A stretch of DNA of 17,190 nt, taken from the NCBI GenBank assembly GCA_002683395.1, contig NYTG01000049.1, positions 17,651 through 34,840 of the forward strand. The letters are read 5' to 3'. Within the stretch, counting starts at the first letter, position 1. Each line of letters starts with the position of its first letter. The position numbers were made by a program, and so were the translations under genes. The notes under the pieces are model-generated. The model saw nothing but the letters and a program-made list of their open reading frames with translations. It did no database searches and was not told where the DNA came from. The DNA is from Halieaceae bacterium (GTDB lineage Bacteria; Pseudomonadota; Gammaproteobacteria; Pseudomonadales; Halieaceae). Of this stretch, positions 14,962-17,190 are shown one piece after another.

Positions 14962-17190
14962 GTGGAGATGGCCGCCTCGTTGCAGGCTCAGCTCGTCAAC
15001 AACCCCTGGCCACATAACGCTGCCAACGTCATTTTTTTGCTCGATACCGCGCAGCGCTTCGAACGACAATTACTCCAACAATGGATCGCGCAGCACAACG
15101 ACCACAACGTTGATAACGCTATCGTGACGCTCGACCTGCGAGATGACCGTAAGACCCCAAACGTTGAGACACTGACTCAAGCATTAGAGCAGCACCCGCA
15201 GTCGATCGTGGCGCCGCTCCGAATATCCTGGCTTCAAGCCGAGCGGGCGCCTGACGCCGGGCCGCGATTGCGCGACGTATTACGTGGCAGGGAACGCAGA
15301 CCACCCGACTGGCTCGCTGATCGTGTGGCTCGCCTGAATCCTGAGCGCCTCCATCTCACCATCGGAGAGCCCGGATCGACCGCGGAGCTTGCTCAGCGTT
15401 TTGTAAATAAAACCGGGCTCTCCCCCTTAGCTCAACCCAACGACTTTGCTGTCTTTGTAGTGCGGCAGGCGGCAGTAGTGCTCGATATTGCCGAGCGCCA
15501 ACTGATCGGCGGTCGCTATAAAGTGCCGCGCTACGTGCGTCAAAGCATTCGCAGCAATCGCACTTTCAAGGCGGGACTGTTGGCCATCGCGAACGATACC
15601 GAGCAACCCTCCAAAGCCGTCAGAGCGGAAGCCGGAGAGTACCTGCGGGAAATGATCTCGATTCCCACACGCTTTTGGCTCGATGTGTGGGCCAAGCTCT
15701 GCGCGATCTGCCTGGGACTCGGCTACGACAAAACGCTGGAATACGACCCCGCCGACGTGGAGCGCATTCGCGGTATTGTTCGTCAGTATCCGTCAGCGTT
15801 GCTGTGGACACACAAAACGTATATCGATGGCTTCGTAGTGCCGAAGATTCTTTTCGACAATGACTTCCCAATGCCGCATTTTTTTGGCGGCGCCAATTTG
15901 AATATTCCAATTCTTGGGTTCTTCCTGAGGCGGGCGGGCGGCATTTTTATCCGCCGCAGTTTTCAAGATAACGAGGTCTATAAACTAAGCCTCAAGCAGT
16001 ACATCGGTTATCTGATGGAGAAACGTTTTCCGATGACGTGGTCCTTTGAAGGTACGCGCTCGCGGCTGGGCAAACTCATGCCCCCGAAGTATGGATTACT
16101 GAAGTACGTCCTGGAGGGCGCCCACCACGCCGACTCGAGGGACATTCATATCATTCCCGTCTCCGTCTCCTACGACCTGGTGCGCGATGCAGAAGAGTAC
16201 GCCCGGGAACAGTCTGGGATGCCAAAAGCGCCTGAATCGGTGGGCTGGATGGTGCGCTATCTCAAGAGTCTTGCTCGCCCGATGGGCCGGATACACGTCG
16301 ATTTTGGTGAGCCGGTGCGACTCGCTTCGGCACCGGAGCCAAATGATGAACTGGCGATTTCGAAAATTGCCTTCCAGGTGGCGGTAGAGGCGAATCGTGT
16401 CACCCCGGCGACTTTCCCTGCGGTGGTATCGACCACCTTGTTGGGCGCGTTTCCGCGGGCCTTAACCGAACCGGAAATTATTTGGGAAGTGTCGGTGATA
16501 ACCCAGTGGGCGACGACGAGAGAGGTCAGATTATCTCCGGACTTTAATCTGAACTTTGCAGAAGATATGGCCGGCTTACTGGAGAATATGATCGAGGAGG
16601 GCATCATCACCCGCTTCGAGGGCGGCCCTGAGACGGTGTACGGAATCGCCGACGGTCAAGCGCCGATTGCCAGTTTCTATCGCAATACGATCGTGCACTT
16701 TTTTCTGACCCGCGCCGTCGCAGAGTTAGCGCTACTGTCGGTCAGTGAGCACATCGATGAGGGCGACACTCTGGAACAGTTCTGGAGCGAGGTGCGGGAA
16801 CTTCGCGACCTGTTCAAGTTTGAGTTCTTCTACCCCGATACACAGATATTCGAAGACCAGATTGATGCCGAGCTGCGCCGCGACGAACCCAATTGGCAAG
16901 CGCTACTCGCTGATAGCGCAGACAATGCTCGATTAATCATGAATCGCTTGTCGCCGAAATTGGGCCACGTAGCGCTGACCATTTTTGCTGAGGCGTATAG
17001 TCTCGGCACTGACATTCTGATGCGCTACCCGGATGAAGAGGCCATGGATGAGGAGGCCTTCATCGACCGGTGCATGAGCTACGGCAAGCAGGCATACTTA
17101 CAGCGCAGAATCAGTAGCGAGGCCTCGATTGGAAAGTTGCTCTTTGCCAACGCGTGGAAAATGTTGACAAGCCGTGGACTGGTGGAGTCT
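14962..17190 (+). CDS. plsB: Glycerol-3-phosphate 1-O-acyltransferase (PlsB type), 3' truncated
   Basis: The frame is open to the last base: 743 codons with no stop, compared with about 800 residues for E. coli PlsB, so roughly the last 50-70 residues are missing. I chose the GTG at 14962, directly abutting the preceding TGA, because GAGG lies 6 bases upstream; the ATG at 14968 is the alternative. The four acyltransferase blocks are present: THKTYID (His284-x4-Asp289), GGIFIRRSFQDNEVYKLSLK, FEGTRSRLGKLMPPKYGLL and HIIPVSVSYD. The enzyme transfers an acyl chain from acyl-ACP or acyl-CoA to the sn-1 position of glycerol-3-phosphate, the first step of phospholipid synthesis, at the inner membrane. 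Its product is the substrate of the upstream PlsC domain, so the pair would carry out successive steps. Confidence 0.92.
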   Translation, partial: MEMAASLQAQLVNNPWPHNAANVIFLLDTAQRFERQLLQQWIAQHNDHNVDNAIVTLDLRDDRKTPNVETLTQALEQHPQSIVAPLRISWLQAERAPDAGPRLRDVLRGRERRPPDWLADRVARLNPERLHLTIGEPGSTAELAQRFVNKTGLSPLAQPNDFAVFVVRQAAVVLDIAERQLIGGRYKVPRYVRQSIRSNRTFKAGLLAIANDTEQPSKAVRAEAGEYLREMISIPTRFWLDVWAKLCAICLGLGYDKTLEYDPADVERIRGIVRQYPSALLWTHKTYIDGFVVPKILFDNDFPMPHFFGGANLNIPILGFFLRRAGGIFIRRSFQDNEVYKLSLKQYIGYLMEKRFPMTWSFEGTRSRLGKLMPPKYGLLKYVLEGAHHADSRDIHIIPVSVSYDLVRDAEEYAREQSGMPKAPESVGWMVRYLKSLARPMGRIHVDFGEPVRLASAPEPNDELAISKIAFQVAVEANRVTPATFPAVVSTTLLGAFPRALTEPEIIWEVSVITQWATTREVRLSPDFNLNFAEDMAGLLENMIEEGIITRFEGGPETVYGIADGQAPIASFYRNTIVHFFLTRAVAELALLSVSEHIDEGDTLEQFWSEVRELRDLFKFEFFYPDTQIFEDQIDAELRRDEPNWQALLADSADNARLIMNRLSPKLGHVALTIFAEAYSLGTDILMRYPDEEAMDEEAFIDRCMSYGKQAYLQRRISSEASIGKLLFANAWKMLTSRGLVES

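Noticed and set aside
1..17190. Search for a mobile element, defence island, CRISPR array or biosynthetic cluster
   Set aside because: No transposase, integrase, repeat array, toxin-antitoxin pair or multi-enzyme cluster is seen; genes are ordinary metabolic, membrane and signalling families with similar base composition by eye.

Overview
The window is a stretch of ordinary, moderately GC-rich bacterial chromosome. Gene content points to a marine, aerobic gammaproteobacterium, possibly of the OM60/NOR5 (Halieaceae) type: a fused indolepyruvate ferredoxin oxidoreductase, acyl-CoA dehydrogenases of the steroid/branched-acid type, an E. coli-like PlsB, a CrtR-like desaturase, a GGDEF cyclase and an NhaC antiporter. 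The taxonomic call is inference from gene style, not from a marker gene. I see no rRNA, tRNA, CRISPR array, insertion sequence, phage or plasmid gene.

Left part (1-7400). The C-terminal end of a large indolepyruvate:ferredoxin oxidoreductase enters from the left (plus strand) and converges on an exported, multi-domain metzincin protease (minus). Divergent from the protease is a small conserved-type protein with a CxxCxxxH motif (plus). It converges on two minus-strand genes for exported proteins: a two-repeat alpha/beta-barrel protein and, behind a clear intrinsic terminator, an AhpD/CMD-like CxxC protein. A His-box membrane desaturase (minus) follows, divergent from a GNAT acetyltransferase (plus). 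The 246-bp region between them carries a terminator-like hairpin that neither gene explains.

Middle part (7409-13132, minus strand). Five genes run in one direction with gaps of 57, 53, 12 and 46 bp: NhaC-family Na+/H+ antiporter, Coq4-family protein, two unlike acyl-CoA dehydrogenases, and a membrane diguanylate cyclase. The two dehydrogenases look like complementary subunits of a heteromeric enzyme. With the Coq4-like protein they suggest an acyl-CoA or steroid-type oxidation module, though the substrate cannot be read from the window.

Right part (13306-17190, plus strand). A HAD phosphatase-like/PlsC acyltransferase fusion is followed, with the next start directly abutting its stop, by a PlsB-type glycerol-3-phosphate acyltransferase that runs off the right end. 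Together they would acylate glycerol-3-phosphate and lysophosphatidate, the first two steps of phospholipid or neutral lipid synthesis. From general knowledge this arrangement resembles the mycobacterial plsC(HAD)-plsB2 pair.

I did not find a convincing undescribed system such as defence or mobile machinery. The most interesting points are the Coq4 plus heteromeric ACAD cluster, the unexplained hairpin at 6764-6797, the exported CxxC protein with a changed conserved residue, and the fused/coupled acyltransferase pair.
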